Shown piece by piece: positions 46,397 to 55,850 of a stretch of 64,000 bases of DNA (position 1 is its first letter; every line of letters begins with the position of its first letter). The position numbers and the translations under genes are program-made. The DNA is from Shewanella olleyana (GTDB lineage: Bacteria; Pseudomonadota; Gammaproteobacteria; Enterobacterales; Shewanellaceae), in the NCBI RefSeq assembly GCF_023283825.1, contig NZ_JAKILD010000009.1:1-64000 (forward strand), in the 5' to 3' direction. Under the pieces are notes generated by a model. That model was not told the origin of the DNA, searched no databases, and was given only the letters and a program-made list of their open reading frames with translations.

Positions 46397-46552
46397 AAGA
46401 GTGATAAAAATGCGCATACAAAGTGCTTATTTTGCTAAATCTAAGCATAAATAGTCATAAAAAAAGTTATTTGAGCTCAAATCACCTAGCTATTCATCAA
46501 AAATGCATAACTACACAGGTAAATTAAGCCCAAGAATCCTCAATAACCGTGA

Positions 46553-47695
46553 TTAAACCAGGTCGAGTTTGCGATAGTTTTGTGCTTTTAGCCTGATAAG
46601 TTCTTGCTCTGTAAATTCATAATAATCAAACATGACACGCTTTTCTTGTGGCTCAATGAGGCGGGATTCTTCAAGTAATAACACTTTAGCAAAGCAACTT
46701 GCTTTAGCGACGATGGCACTTTCAGGCGAGAACTCGCTGAAATGATAATTAAAGTCTAGCTCTTTTAGTAATTGGGTCAGTTTACTGTTTTCAAACTCAA
46801 GTAAATCCAACATTTGCCAGTTAAGCTGCTCACCATGAGACATCACCTTGGCAAACACTTCACTCGCTGGAAACTCCGATGCCATCACTGCGTCATAAAG
46901 GTGCTTATCCCCTTTAGCACTGGTTTCTCGAAGCCAAGTGCCCCATGTTTTCTCAAACTGTCTCGCACTGGCATTTAAAATCGTCGCACTACCCAGCTGT
47001 TTCATTAATGAAGCGCTATAAACCAATGCCACATCTTTTTCGTGCAATACCGCCAAAGCTTTAGCTGCAATAGCCGTCATCATGCTGTATCGCCATAATT
47101 TTCTTGTGGTCCACACAAGATTTGCATTGCCAGCAGGTAACCAATTACGCAGGCAAAAATAAGGCACCACAGCTTGTAGATTTTCAATACCGATATAATT
47201 CAACACTAGTTTGATGTCAGTAACCTTAATTTCAGAGCGTTGAGGTCTTCTATGGCTCGAGGCGGGACTATTAATTAAGTTTACTAAATCGGTATACAAC
47301 CAAGAGATATTTTCGACTAAAGGACGGATACGGCGCAGATCAGGGTCTTTATTTAGTAATAAGTCGAGCAGAAAAACTTGTGATTCAGCTAAGCCTGATT
47401 GTTCAAGCATTTGTTTGGGCGAGCTTAATTGATGCTCTAAGCCATTCATTACTGTTACGGTTAATTGCTCAGAGATCCGCTTCAGCACATGTTGCGCTTT
47501 AGCTTGCTCTTCCATACGTGCTTTAATGGCTTGGCGTTCGACTTCTAGCTTGTTGGCCACATCTTCTAGTTGTTTATCACGATCATCAAATTGTTGGGTC
47601 AGTTTCTCTTTCCCTACGATAAGTTGCTTATATAACCGATTTTCAACTTCGATGACCTTTCCAGGTCTGACTCCACCCGCTACCGACACTGCCAC
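46553..47695 (-). CDS. HDOD-domain signalling protein with N-terminal coiled coil
   Basis: A 380-residue protein. Residues 20-85 are a long charged coiled coil (KLTQQFDDRDKQLEDVANKL and on). The rest is a helical HDOD domain: LLLNKDPDLRRIRPLVENISWLYTDLVNLINSP, then ITDIKLVLNYIGIENL-like helices and LWRYSMMTAIAAKALA. HDOD proteins lack the HD metal-binding pair and act as scaffolds in signalling or chemotaxis. The start is a GTG at 47693-47695, with AAGG 9 bases before it and no better ATG. Confidence 0.8.
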   Translation of the reverse strand: MAVSVAGGVRPGKVIEVENRLYKQLIVGKEKLTQQFDDRDKQLEDVANKLEVERQAIKARMEEQAKAQHVLKRISEQLTVTVMNGLEHQLSSPKQMLEQSGLAESQVFLLDLLLNKDPDLRRIRPLVENISWLYTDLVNLINSPASSHRRPQRSEIKVTDIKLVLNYIGIENLQAVVPYFCLRNWLPAGNANLVWTTRKLWRYSMMTAIAAKALAVLHEKDVALVYSASLMKQLGSATILNASARQFEKTWGTWLRETSAKGDKHLYDAVMASEFPASEVFAKVMSHGEQLNWQMLDLLEFENSKLTQLLKELDFNYHFSEFSPESAIVAKASCFAKVLLLEESRLIEPQEKRVMFDYYEFTEQELIRLKAQNYRKLDLV

Positions 47696-47794
47696 TACTG
47701 CTTACCTTTAACCCTGATACATATATTGATGATAATAAATGATATCGGCCGCTTTATGTAACAATTGATAGTCATTATATAAAAACAGGCCAAT

Positions 47795-47822
47795 AAAAAA
47801 GGCTTCCAGTGGAAGCCTTTTT
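47795..47822. terminator. Bidirectional rho-independent terminator
   Basis: Stem AAAAGGCTTCC / GGAAGCCTTTTT with a tiny AGT loop, between the S9 peptidase stop and the HDOD gene start; it ends the minus-strand peptidase transcript. Confidence 0.8.
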
Positions 47823-47869
47823 ACCTCTCAATAGATTCATCTCTTTATGAAGCTATCAATTAGCAGTGA

Positions 47870-50353
47870 TTATTTAAGTTCTTGTTCAAACAACTTATAA
47901 ATACGACGATACTCATCTAACCAACTTGATGGCTGTCTAAACCCATGTGGTTCAACAGGGTAAATTGCCGTTTCGAACATTGGCTTTTCAAGTTCAATTA
48001 AGCGCTGTACTAAACGAACGCTATCTTGGAAGAACACGTTATCGTCTAATACACCACTCATGATCAATAGTGGCTTTTGTAAGCCTTGTGCATGTTCGAT
48101 AGGCGAACTACGCTCGTAGGCAATAGGATCCACATCAGGCGTATTCAAAATGTTTGAGGTATATGGCGCGTTATAGTGAGCCCAGTCGGTTACAGGTCTT
48201 AATGCTGCACCAGCTTGGAATAGCTCAGGTTCATTGAATAAAGCCATAAACGTTAAGAAGCCACCGTAAGAGCCACCGTATGTTCCAACCTTAGCGGCAT
48301 CAACATTAGTGTTCTTCGCCATCCAACTTACACCGTCTTTTAAATCTTCAACTTCAGGATGGCCCATGTTGCGGTATACCGCGGTGCGCCAATCACGGCC
48401 ATAGCCTTTAGAGCCACGATAATCCATGTCCATGACTACATAGCCTTGTTGCGTTAACAGGTTATGGAACATGAACTCGCGGAAGTATCCTGAAAAACCA
48501 TTATGAGCATTTTGTAAGTAGCCTGCTCCATGGTTAAAAATAACCGCTGGGTATTTGTCTGCGTTCGCCGCATCGTACCCTTGAGGTAAGTAAACTCTTG
48601 CGTAAATATCTTTCGCACCATGGCTTGAAGGCACTTTAACGACTTGTGGAGCCTGCCAAGCATAATTGCTAAATGCTTTGCTGGTGTATTGAGTCAATTG
48701 CTTAAGTTCGCCACCAATAGGTTGAACATATAGCTCATTTGGTTTTATTGCCGTAGAAGCGGTTAATAGAAGCGATTGAGCATCTGGGCTTAATTCATAA
48801 TCTAAGGTACCCGTCCATTGTGTAAGCTGCTCAGTTTTGCCTGTAGCGACTTCAACTCGGTATACATTGTAAGTGCCTGGATGATCTTTATTAGCACGAT
48901 AATAGAGATGGCTAGCATCTGGTGATAATGTCACTTGATCAACGACAAACTCACCATTAGTTAATGCTGTCGTTTTACCAGCAGACTTAAGATATAGCTG
49001 AGAAAAACCAGACTCTTCTGATAGATAATAGAATTTATCAGTACCCGTTACCCAGCCAAATTGATTGAAAGTGTAATTAACCCAAGCATCATCATGCAAG
49101 CGATGCTCAGTGGTTAGTTTACCACTGCTAAGATCGACACTGGCGATCCAGCGATCTTTATTATCAACAGCTTCCATCATCACTAATAATTGATTATCAG
49201 TGTCATGCCAGCGTATTGCACTTTGATTCCAGCCCCAGTCTTGCATTAACTGAATAGCGCGCGGCTCAGACTTACTTTTGTAACTCTCACCTTGAGCTTT
49301 AGCATTTTCCGCTTTAACCGATGCCAGTACATCTTCATCAAAGCCGGTTAAACCTTCTATGGTGATGTCTTTTTTAACATGGTCAACTAAGTCTAATAAG
49401 ACTAATCGCTCACCTGGATTGCTGTCTTCTGCAACTCTTGCTCTAGCTGGTACGGCATCAACATAGCCATCTTTACCAAGGTAGTTCGGCATGATGTCGT
49501 GCTCAGCGCGCCAGCTATAGCTTTTGTCTGCTAATGACACGACTAAGTAACGTCCGTCTGCCGATAAACTCATTTCACTGACTTTTTCACTGTCACCTAA
49601 GTACCAGGTTTTGGCAGCAAAAGTTGGGTCTTGAGCAGCTAACTCATCGGCGTACTCAGCACGAGTTTTACTCTTGTCATGTTGCAAAGCCACATACGCA
49701 ATCAAACGATGCTGTTGCTTAGCAATATATGATTCAGGGTCTTGAACACCTTTTGGTGCTTTCGCCATTTGTATATCAGCTAACTGCTCGGTCATGCCTG
49801 TAGCTAAGTGCAATTTAAATACACTATTACCTTGCATGTAGGCGATATCACCTGACGTTAAAAATTTAACCTCATCGACAGCATTGTTTTGACGAGTTAA
49901 CTGCTTTATTTCGCCGTTAGCAAGCTGTTTAACGAAAATATTACCTTGATAAATATAGGCTTTTTGAGATTTATCAGCGTTAAAAACACCATGCTTTTGA
50001 TCCGCTAAATGCAACTGATTCAGCTTAAGAATGGTCGCTTGAGATTGATTAATATCTTGATGATATATGTCAGCAATAGGCGATTGATGCTCTTGGCGAC
50101 TAAAATACACTGACTGGCTATCGTCTGACCAATAAGCATTTTTCGCTAGCAGTCCCATCCAATCAGGGTTTGCCATAATTTGATTGAGAGTCAGTGGTTG
50201 CTCTGCTTGAGGCGGCATAGCAAATGGAACTGTTGCGCTGGCTGATTGATTCGTTACCGTTGAAGTTTCGCTGTTGCTTGCAGTAGCGCTGCAACCTGAA
50301 ATAATTGCGAGAGTAAGCGCGCTCAGAGCGGCATTTCGCAGTAGCCTGGTCAT
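47870..50353 (-). CDS. S9-family (dipeptidyl peptidase IV-like) lipoprotein peptidase
   Basis: An 827-residue protein with a lipoprotein signal ending ISGC. The N-terminal 550 residues are a DPP-IV-type beta-propeller (repeats such as FSRQEHQSPIADIY and LSADGRYLVVSLAD). The C-terminal alpha/beta hydrolase has VIFNHGAGYLQN, MDYRGSKGYGRDWRTAVYRNMGHPEVEDLKDG, the nucleophile loop GTYGGSYGGF, SGVLDDNVFFQDS for the Asp, and EPHGFRQPSS for the His. It is a likely periplasmic-facing dipeptidase. AAGGG is 8 bases before the ATG. Confidence 0.9.
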   Translation of the reverse strand: MTRLLRNAALSALTLAIISGCSATASNSETSTVTNQSASATVPFAMPPQAEQPLTLNQIMANPDWMGLLAKNAYWSDDSQSVYFSRQEHQSPIADIYHQDINQSQATILKLNQLHLADQKHGVFNADKSQKAYIYQGNIFVKQLANGEIKQLTRQNNAVDEVKFLTSGDIAYMQGNSVFKLHLATGMTEQLADIQMAKAPKGVQDPESYIAKQQHRLIAYVALQHDKSKTRAEYADELAAQDPTFAAKTWYLGDSEKVSEMSLSADGRYLVVSLADKSYSWRAEHDIMPNYLGKDGYVDAVPARARVAEDSNPGERLVLLDLVDHVKKDITIEGLTGFDEDVLASVKAENAKAQGESYKSKSEPRAIQLMQDWGWNQSAIRWHDTDNQLLVMMEAVDNKDRWIASVDLSSGKLTTEHRLHDDAWVNYTFNQFGWVTGTDKFYYLSEESGFSQLYLKSAGKTTALTNGEFVVDQVTLSPDASHLYYRANKDHPGTYNVYRVEVATGKTEQLTQWTGTLDYELSPDAQSLLLTASTAIKPNELYVQPIGGELKQLTQYTSKAFSNYAWQAPQVVKVPSSHGAKDIYARVYLPQGYDAANADKYPAVIFNHGAGYLQNAHNGFSGYFREFMFHNLLTQQGYVVMDMDYRGSKGYGRDWRTAVYRNMGHPEVEDLKDGVSWMAKNTNVDAAKVGTYGGSYGGFLTFMALFNEPELFQAGAALRPVTDWAHYNAPYTSNILNTPDVDPIAYERSSPIEHAQGLQKPLLIMSGVLDDNVFFQDSVRLVQRLIELEKPMFETAIYPVEPHGFRQPSSWLDEYRRIYKLFEQELK

Positions 50354-50495
50354 ATTAAATCCCTTGTCATCAAAGATGAATGATATTTTCTCGCCTAAAC
50401 GTTAAAAAGTTTGGCGAGTGCTTTTATTATTGGCCTTTTATATCACAAATATTGACAATGTTTGTGGGGATTTATCGCTTAAGTTGTAACAGAAG

Positions 50496-51068
50496 TTAGC
50501 TATGGGTAAGAAAATTATTTAATAGCTCATGACCTTGTTCAGTCAAAATGGCTTCTGGGTGAAATTGCACCCCAAAAATAGGCAGAGTTTTATGGCTTAT
50601 TGCCATGATTTCACGACCATGAACAGGGTCGTCAAACCAAGCGTCTAATTGGAAGCCTTCAGGCAGAGATTCAACTAATAAAGAGTGATAACGAGTGACT
50701 GTAAGCGGTTGGTTCAACTGTTGAAACAAGCCATCTCTATTGTGGGTAATCGAACTGGTTTTACCATGCATAACGCGTTTGGCTTTGATGACTTTAGCAC
50801 CAAAAACTTGAGCGATAGCTTGATGGCCTAAGCACACACCTAATAAAGGCAATTTACCTGCAAAATGGGCGATAGCCTCCAGAGAGATCCCTGACTCATT
50901 TGGTGAGCAAGGGCCTGGGGAGATAATGAGATGACTAGGATTAAGGGCTTCGATTTCACTAATAGTAATCTGATCATTTCGCTTAACCAGGATCTCAAAA
51001 CCTAAGTGCTGAAAATATTGCACTAAGTTAAAAGTAAATGAATCATAGTTATCAATCATTAACAGCAT
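50496..51068 (-). CDS. pabA: Aminodeoxychorismate synthase glutamine amidotransferase subunit (PabA/TrpG type)
   Basis: A 190-residue class I glutamine amidotransferase: start [15 protein letters not shown], oxyanion SPGPCSP, nucleophile Cys in GVCLGHQA, and His/Glu in VQFHPEAI. It supplies ammonia to PabB in folate synthesis, or to TrpE. The gene lies close to argD, as in E. coli, supporting pabA. The start at ATG 51068 is chosen over the GTG at 51083 because GGGA is 6 bases upstream and [11 protein letters not shown] is the family N-terminus. Confidence 0.9.
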   Translation of the reverse strand: MLLMIDNYDSFTFNLVQYFQHLGFEILVKRNDQITISEIEALNPSHLIISPGPCSPNESGISLEAIAHFAGKLPLLGVCLGHQAIAQVFGAKVIKAKRVMHGKTSSITHNRDGLFQQLNQPLTVTRYHSLLVESLPEGFQLDAWFDDPVHGREIMAISHKTLPIFGVQFHPEAILTEQGHELLNNFLTHS

Positions 51069-51288
51069 TAAACGTCCCAACACTTATATTGCTATATTTA
51101 TATTCAATCGTTCAATTTAGACGAGCAGTAATGCAACTGCTATCGATGACGAGCTAGAAGTCGCGGATAATAGCATAGCTTGTTAGCTCAATTAAGTTTT
51201 TAGCACTCAGGGAGAATTAATCAGCTGTAACGATAAATTGCTGAGTTATAATAACGACCTATTATTATCCTGCTTCTAGGTTTTAACC

Positions 51289-52602
51289 ATGCACAGCCAC
51301 AAGATAACAATCGACAATACTAGCCTATATTTTATAGGGGATGTATACGGCCGATTAGACAAATTAAATGACCTATTAGTAGAAATTGATTTTGATATCG
51401 ATGATCCAGAATCGAGCATTCAATTTGTTAAGCTGGTTTTTTGTGGCAATTTAATCGCTGCTAATACTGGCGAGAATATAGAACATATCGCCTTACTGAC
51501 TTTAGTAAAAAACATGGTCGATAAAGGCTTTGCTTATTGTCTGCTAGGCAGTAATGAATTTGAAGTAATAGGTTGGAGTAAACACCATCCCATTACTGAT
51601 AAGCCATACTTACCAGAAACTGTCACTGAAAATCTAAACGATCTGAACCAGCAAAGACCGTTATTTTTACAAGAGTTTGCTCAAGGAGACGAACAGCTAT
51701 TTAAATGGGTCGATTGGTTTATGGCATTGCCTATTTATTTAGATTTTGATCATATTCGAGCCATTCACGCTTGCTGGGATAACAATGTAATCAATGAACT
51801 CAATCCTTACTTGTCTATAAAAGAACATGAGGGACATGTTAGCGATAAAAATGCAGCATCTGCATCACAAGGTCACTCTCACCAGAATGTAAATTTGATT
51901 GCGGCTAATAGCTTATCTCAACAATTTTGGCCTGCAGCATTTGATGCTACACATCCATTATCATCCTTGATGACAAGCTGTTTAAATTATCCAGATTTTG
52001 AGCTAACAGAGACTCACCCACACCAAAAATTATCGATACCAGTGGTAATTGGTCATTATCCTCAAGACAGTTTTCCAGATATTCAAAATGAGCATTTAGT
52101 CTGTGTAAATTACAATGCAGGAACTGAAGATTATCCTTTAGTCAGTTTTGCTTGGCATCAGGGGCGAAAGAAATCTATTGAAGTGGATTCTGCTGAAAAC
52201 GCCAAGTTAAGCTTAGGGGAGTTTTGTTTTATTGATCAGCCATCGGCAGATGAGCATATAGCCTACGGAGTCGAAAGCTTATTTGAAGGACTAGTTAAAC
52301 TGTTACCTGAGCCTACAATCGATCAATCTTCATTTGAGCAGTTAACATCAACAGTGATTCATTGTGTCTGTTTTGATTGGGATCCATTAGAGCTTAATCA
52401 AACGATGCACAGTCGTCACCCATATGCCTCTCTGATAGAACCAATTACATTATTGGCACTATCCCAGGACTCTAGGCAGCTGTCAGCTTACCTTGCTGTG
52501 ATTGCACGTTATCAATTAGAGACTGAAAGTGACAACCTAGAAAACCGTTGCCTGAAAATCGCATTTAAACTTACCCGTCTTGCAAAGACTTATCTCGACT
52601 GA
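51289..52602 (+). CDS. PPP-phosphatase-like protein with altered metal motifs
   Basis: A 437-residue protein whose motif order follows calcineurin/PPP phosphatases but with key ligands changed: the GDxHG motif is GDVYG (17-21, His replaced by Tyr), the GDxxDRG region is CGNLIAA (Asp replaced by Asn), and the GNHE motif is GSNEF (87-91). A later IHACW and a VIGHYPQDSF (GHT-like) remain. It may bind a nucleotide or protein without hydrolysing it, or use another metal. No signal peptide. The C-terminal half (after about 330) is helical and unrecognised. AGGTTTTAACC lies before the ATG. Confidence 0.65.
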   Translation: MHSHKITIDNTSLYFIGDVYGRLDKLNDLLVEIDFDIDDPESSIQFVKLVFCGNLIAANTGENIEHIALLTLVKNMVDKGFAYCLLGSNEFEVIGWSKHHPITDKPYLPETVTENLNDLNQQRPLFLQEFAQGDEQLFKWVDWFMALPIYLDFDHIRAIHACWDNNVINELNPYLSIKEHEGHVSDKNAASASQGHSHQNVNLIAANSLSQQFWPAAFDATHPLSSLMTSCLNYPDFELTETHPHQKLSIPVVIGHYPQDSFPDIQNEHLVCVNYNAGTEDYPLVSFAWHQGRKKSIEVDSAENAKLSLGEFCFIDQPSADEHIAYGVESLFEGLVKLLPEPTIDQSSFEQLTSTVIHCVCFDWDPLELNQTMHSRHPYASLIEPITLLALSQDSRQLSAYLAVIARYQLETESDNLENRCLKIAFKLTRLAKTYLD

Positions 52603-52649
52603 TAAACCGGACCCAAGCTTTAATCACTAATTAGTAATTACTAGGTAAT

Positions 52650-52685
52650 AAAAAACCAGTCACTTTTCAATGACTGGTTTTTTTA
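52650..52685. terminator. Bidirectional rho-independent terminator
   Basis: Stem AAAAACCAGTCA / TGACTGGTTTTT with a short loop and A/T-runs, between the PPP-like gene and the convergent sspB. Confidence 0.85.
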
Positions 52686-52707
52686 TGAATCAGACTCACG
52701 CACTACA

Positions 52708-52749
52708 CAGTTACTTAACGACAGTTACTTAACGACAGTTACTTAACGA
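52708..52749 (-). repeat. 14-bp tandem repeat (3 units) spanning the sspB stop codon
   Basis: CAGTTACTTAACGA occurs three times in a row (52708-52721, 52722-52735, 52736-52749). The first unit on the minus strand encodes the last codons of sspB (VVK) and its TAA stop, and the other two lie just after it, so each unit carries a stop-like TAA. Confidence 0.9.
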
Positions 52750-53212
52750 CTGTTAGATGCGCGCGTCCTTTTGGTTTTTCAGAATTGCTTGTAGGCTTTT
52801 CTTCTGTCACTTCAGTTTTTTCTGTTGTTTCAACTGCTGAGAAAGAGCGTGGCGCTGGAGATAAGTCTTCTGACTCATCTTCAGGCATATAAGCATCTTC
52901 CATATCAAACACAGTGCCAGCTCCATTTTCGCGCGCATAAATCGCAACGATTGCAGCCATAGGTAAAACAACTTGCTGAGGTACACCACCAAATCGAGCA
53001 TTAAACTCGACAAATTCATTGGTCATTTGTAAATTGCCCACTGCACCGCCAGCAATGTTAAGTACGATTTGACCGTCCTTAACAAACTCTTGAGGTACTT
53101 GGGTGCCTTTTACAAATGCATCCACAACAACATGTGGGGTAAAGTGATTATCCATCAACCACTCGTAGTAAGCCCGCAACAAATATGGACGGTTAGGTGT
53201 AATCGCTTTCAT
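52739..53212 (-). CDS. sspB: ClpXP adaptor SspB
   Basis: A 157-residue protein. The folded domain (MKAITPNRPYLLRAYYEWLM, PHVVVDAFVKGTQVPQEF, IVLNIAGGAVGNLQM, FNARFGGVPQQVVLPMAAIVAIYAREN) is the ssrA-tag-binding dimer; the long flexible linker is acidic, and the C-terminal KGRAHLTVVK is the ClpX-docking peptide. The tail ends in VVK at the tandem repeat noted above. It overlaps sspA by one base, which means coupled translation. Confidence 0.95.
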   Translation of the reverse strand: MKAITPNRPYLLRAYYEWLMDNHFTPHVVVDAFVKGTQVPQEFVKDGQIVLNIAGGAVGNLQMTNEFVEFNARFGGVPQQVVLPMAAIVAIYARENGAGTVFDMEDAYMPEDESEDLSPAPRSFSAVETTEKTEVTEEKPTSNSEKPKGRAHLTVVK

Positions 53213-53841
53213 TACATACCCATGCGCATTTCGCGCTCAACCTCAGTTAACGATGCTTTAAATGATTCACGCTCAAAAATGCGTGTCATGTAAGCATGGA
53301 TATCTTTAGATGTACGAACATCTAAGTTGATACCTAACTCAGGTAAACGCCATAATAACGGACCTAAGTAACAATCAGCTAAGCCGAATTCTTCACTCAT
53401 GAAGTATGGCATTTCTGCAAATACTGGTGCTAAAGCAACTAAGCTTTCAGTTAACTCTTTACGAGCTGCGTCAGCTTTATCACCTTTACGAATACGATCA
53501 ACTAGTACATACCAGTCAGTATCAATACGGTGCATCATTAGACGGCTTTGGCCACGAGCAACCGGATATACAGGCATTAATGGAGGATGAGGAAAACGCT
53601 CATCTAAATATTCCATAATAATACGAGATTCATACAGAACTAATTCACGATCAACTAGAGTCGGTACTGAGTTGTATGGATTAACATCCAATAACTCTTG
53701 AGGTTTCTCACTAGGTTCTACCTGCAATACATCAACAGTTACACCTTTTTCAGCCAAGACGATACGTACTTGGTGGCTATATAAATCATCGGCACCAGAA
53801 AAAAGTGTCATGATAGAGCGTTTGTTGGCAGCTACAGCCAT
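53212..53841 (-). CDS. sspA: Stringent starvation protein A
   Basis: A 209-residue glutathione S-transferase-fold protein that binds RNA polymerase and acts in acid and starvation tolerance. It has the GST N-terminal fold (SIMTLFSGADDLYSHQVRIVLAEKGV, NPYNSVPTLVDRELVLYES) and the C-terminal helical part. The start at 53841 is preferred over the upstream frame to 53871 because GGAGGG is 6 bases away. It lies just downstream of the petABC operon terminator, as in other gammaproteobacteria. Confidence 0.95.
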   Translation of the reverse strand: MAVAANKRSIMTLFSGADDLYSHQVRIVLAEKGVTVDVLQVEPSEKPQELLDVNPYNSVPTLVDRELVLYESRIIMEYLDERFPHPPLMPVYPVARGQSRLMMHRIDTDWYVLVDRIRKGDKADAARKELTESLVALAPVFAEMPYFMSEEFGLADCYLGPLLWRLPELGINLDVRTSKDIHAYMTRIFERESFKASLTEVEREMRMGM

Positions 53842-53874
53842 TGTTACCCTCCAGTAAAACGGAAAAAACAAAAC

Positions 53875-53900
53875 AAACGAGGGGCAAAGCCCCTCGTTTA
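53875..53900 (-). terminator. Rho-independent terminator of the petABC operon
   Basis: Stem AACGAGGGGC / GCCCCTCGTT with loop TTT and, on the minus strand, a following T-rich run; it lies between petC and sspA. Confidence 0.85.
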
Positions 53901-53937
53901 AAGTATGCGAATAATGTATTTTACCCGTTATTCGTGT

Positions 53938-54636
53938 CTAGTGCACATCTTTCCAGTATTCTTTCTTCAACAAGTAAGCAACGATGAAGAAAATAAACAA
54001 GAATCCGAGTACCCACCAACCCAAAGCTTCACGTTCAAGCTTCACTGGATCTGCAGAATATGCAAGGAAACCAGTAATATCGCGAACCGCTTGGTCATAC
54101 TCTTCGGCGTTCATTGAACCGCCAGTTGTCACATACGTACCATCTTCTTGTTTTACAGGGATACCCTGTAAATCTTCAAGAACATGTGGCATACCCACTA
54201 AAGGGAATACAGTGTTATTCACACCAAATGGACGACTTTCATCTTTATAAAAGCCTTTTAGGTATGAATACACCCAATCTTGTCCACGTACACGAGCAAC
54301 TAACGTTAGATCAGGAGCTGCTGCGCCAAACCACTTTGCAGCATCTGCAGGTGGTATTGCGTTTTCCATCAGCTCGCCAATTTTAGCGTCAGTGAACATG
54401 TACTTTTGACGCATGTCATCTACTGAGATATCTAAATCTTCAGCGACACGACCATAGCGTTGGTACTGAGTGCTGTGACAGCCAGAGCAATATTGTTGGA
54501 ATAAATTCAAACCACGCTCTAAAGACTCTTTATCGTGAAAGTCTACATTGGCACTTTCTAAATGAACATTGCTGCCACCTGCTGCAATAGCAAGTGATGG
54601 TAACAATGTAACTAATGCAATTAATAACTTTTTCAT
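53938..54636 (-). CDS. petC: Cytochrome c1 of the bc1 complex
   Basis: A 232-residue protein: signal peptide MKKLLIALVTLLPSLAIAAG, haem-binding C50-S-G-C53-H54, and a C-terminal membrane anchor (WWVLGFLFIFFIVAYLLKKE). It carries electrons from the Rieske centre to soluble cytochrome c. It overlaps petB by one base, so petA-petB-petC is a single operon. Confidence 0.95.
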   Translation of the reverse strand: MKKLLIALVTLLPSLAIAAGGSNVHLESANVDFHDKESLERGLNLFQQYCSGCHSTQYQRYGRVAEDLDISVDDMRQKYMFTDAKIGELMENAIPPADAAKWFGAAAPDLTLVARVRGQDWVYSYLKGFYKDESRPFGVNNTVFPLVGMPHVLEDLQGIPVKQEDGTYVTTGGSMNAEEYDQAVRDITGFLAYSADPVKLEREALGWWVLGFLFIFFIVAYLLKKEYWKDVH

Positions 54637-55850
54637 TAGTGTGTCACCCTCGTAGGAACCGGTTTTGTCTTTTCATTTTTACTGTAAACCCACAGCGCAA
54701 CGAAGAAGCCAAAATAAGTAAGTGTAAAGATACGAGCCGCAATAGTTAATGTTGGTGTTGCAGGAACAGCACCTAAGTAACCAAGGATTAAGAAAGACAC
54801 AGTAAATTGTGCAATGTTAATCTTGTGGATCAGTCCACGGTAACGGATAGACTTCACTTTACAGCGATCTAGCCAAGGTAGTACGAACAACACAGCAATC
54901 GCAAGACCCATACCTACAACACCTAATAACTTGTCAGGAATCGCACGTAAGATTGCGTAAAACGGTGTGAAGTACCAAACCGGCGCAATATGTTCAGGTG
55001 TCTTCATTGGGTTAGCCGCTTCAAAGTTTGGCTTTTCAAGGAAGTAACCGCCACCTTCAGGCATAAAGAACAACACATAGCAGAACACGATTAAGAAACC
55101 GGCCACACCCATGATGTCTTTCACTGTGTAATAAGGGTGGAAAGGAATAGCGTCTACTGGCCATCCGTTTTCATCTTTATTCTTCTTAACTTCAACACCA
55201 TCTGGGTTATTTGAACCCACTTCGTGTAATGCAATTAAGTGAAGGAAAACAAGTACAACAAGTACTAATGGCAGAGCAATAACATGCAATGCGAAGAAGC
55301 GGTTTAGCGTAGCACCAGAAACAACATAGTCACCACGGATCCACAATGTTAGGTCATCACCAATAAAAGGTATTGCACCAAACAATGAGATAATTACCTG
55401 TGCGCCCCAGTAAGACATTTGTCCCCAAGGTAGCAAGTAACCCATAAAGGCTTCAGCCATTAATACAAGGAAAATCAACATACCGAATAACCAAAGTAAT
55501 TCTCTTGGCTTTTGGTAAGAACCGTAGATAAGGCCACGGAACATATGAAGATAGACCACCACAAAGAATGCGGAAGCACCGGTGGAATGCATATAACGGA
55601 GTAACCAACCGTATTCAACATCACGCATGATGTATTCAACTGAAGCAAAAGCTCCCTCAGCCGTTGGTACGTAATTCATGGTTAACCAAATACCGGTCAG
55701 TAATTGGTTAACTAAAACAAGTAGTGCTAATGAACCAAAGAAATACCAGAAGTTGAAGTTCTTTGGAGTTGGATATTGACCAACGTGACGATTATAAGTC
55801 GCTGTCATTGGGATGCGAGCATCAATCCAATCTACGATATTCTTAACCAT
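54636..55850 (-). CDS. petB: Cytochrome b of the bc1 complex
   Basis: A 404-residue membrane protein with the usual eight helices. The haem-b histidine pairs are in WLLRYMHSTGASAFFVVVYLH and RFFALHVIALPLVLVVLVFLHLIALH, and the PEW-type quinone site appears as the conserved P-x-W segment APVWYFTPFY. It is in one-base overlap with both petA and petC. Confidence 0.95.
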   Translation of the reverse strand: MVKNIVDWIDARIPMTATYNRHVGQYPTPKNFNFWYFFGSLALLVLVNQLLTGIWLTMNYVPTAEGAFASVEYIMRDVEYGWLLRYMHSTGASAFFVVVYLHMFRGLIYGSYQKPRELLWLFGMLIFLVLMAEAFMGYLLPWGQMSYWGAQVIISLFGAIPFIGDDLTLWIRGDYVVSGATLNRFFALHVIALPLVLVVLVFLHLIALHEVGSNNPDGVEVKKNKDENGWPVDAIPFHPYYTVKDIMGVAGFLIVFCYVLFFMPEGGGYFLEKPNFEAANPMKTPEHIAPVWYFTPFYAILRAIPDKLLGVVGMGLAIAVLFVLPWLDRCKVKSIRYRGLIHKINIAQFTVSFLILGYLGAVPATPTLTIAARIFTLTYFGFFVALWVYSKNEKTKPVPTRVTH

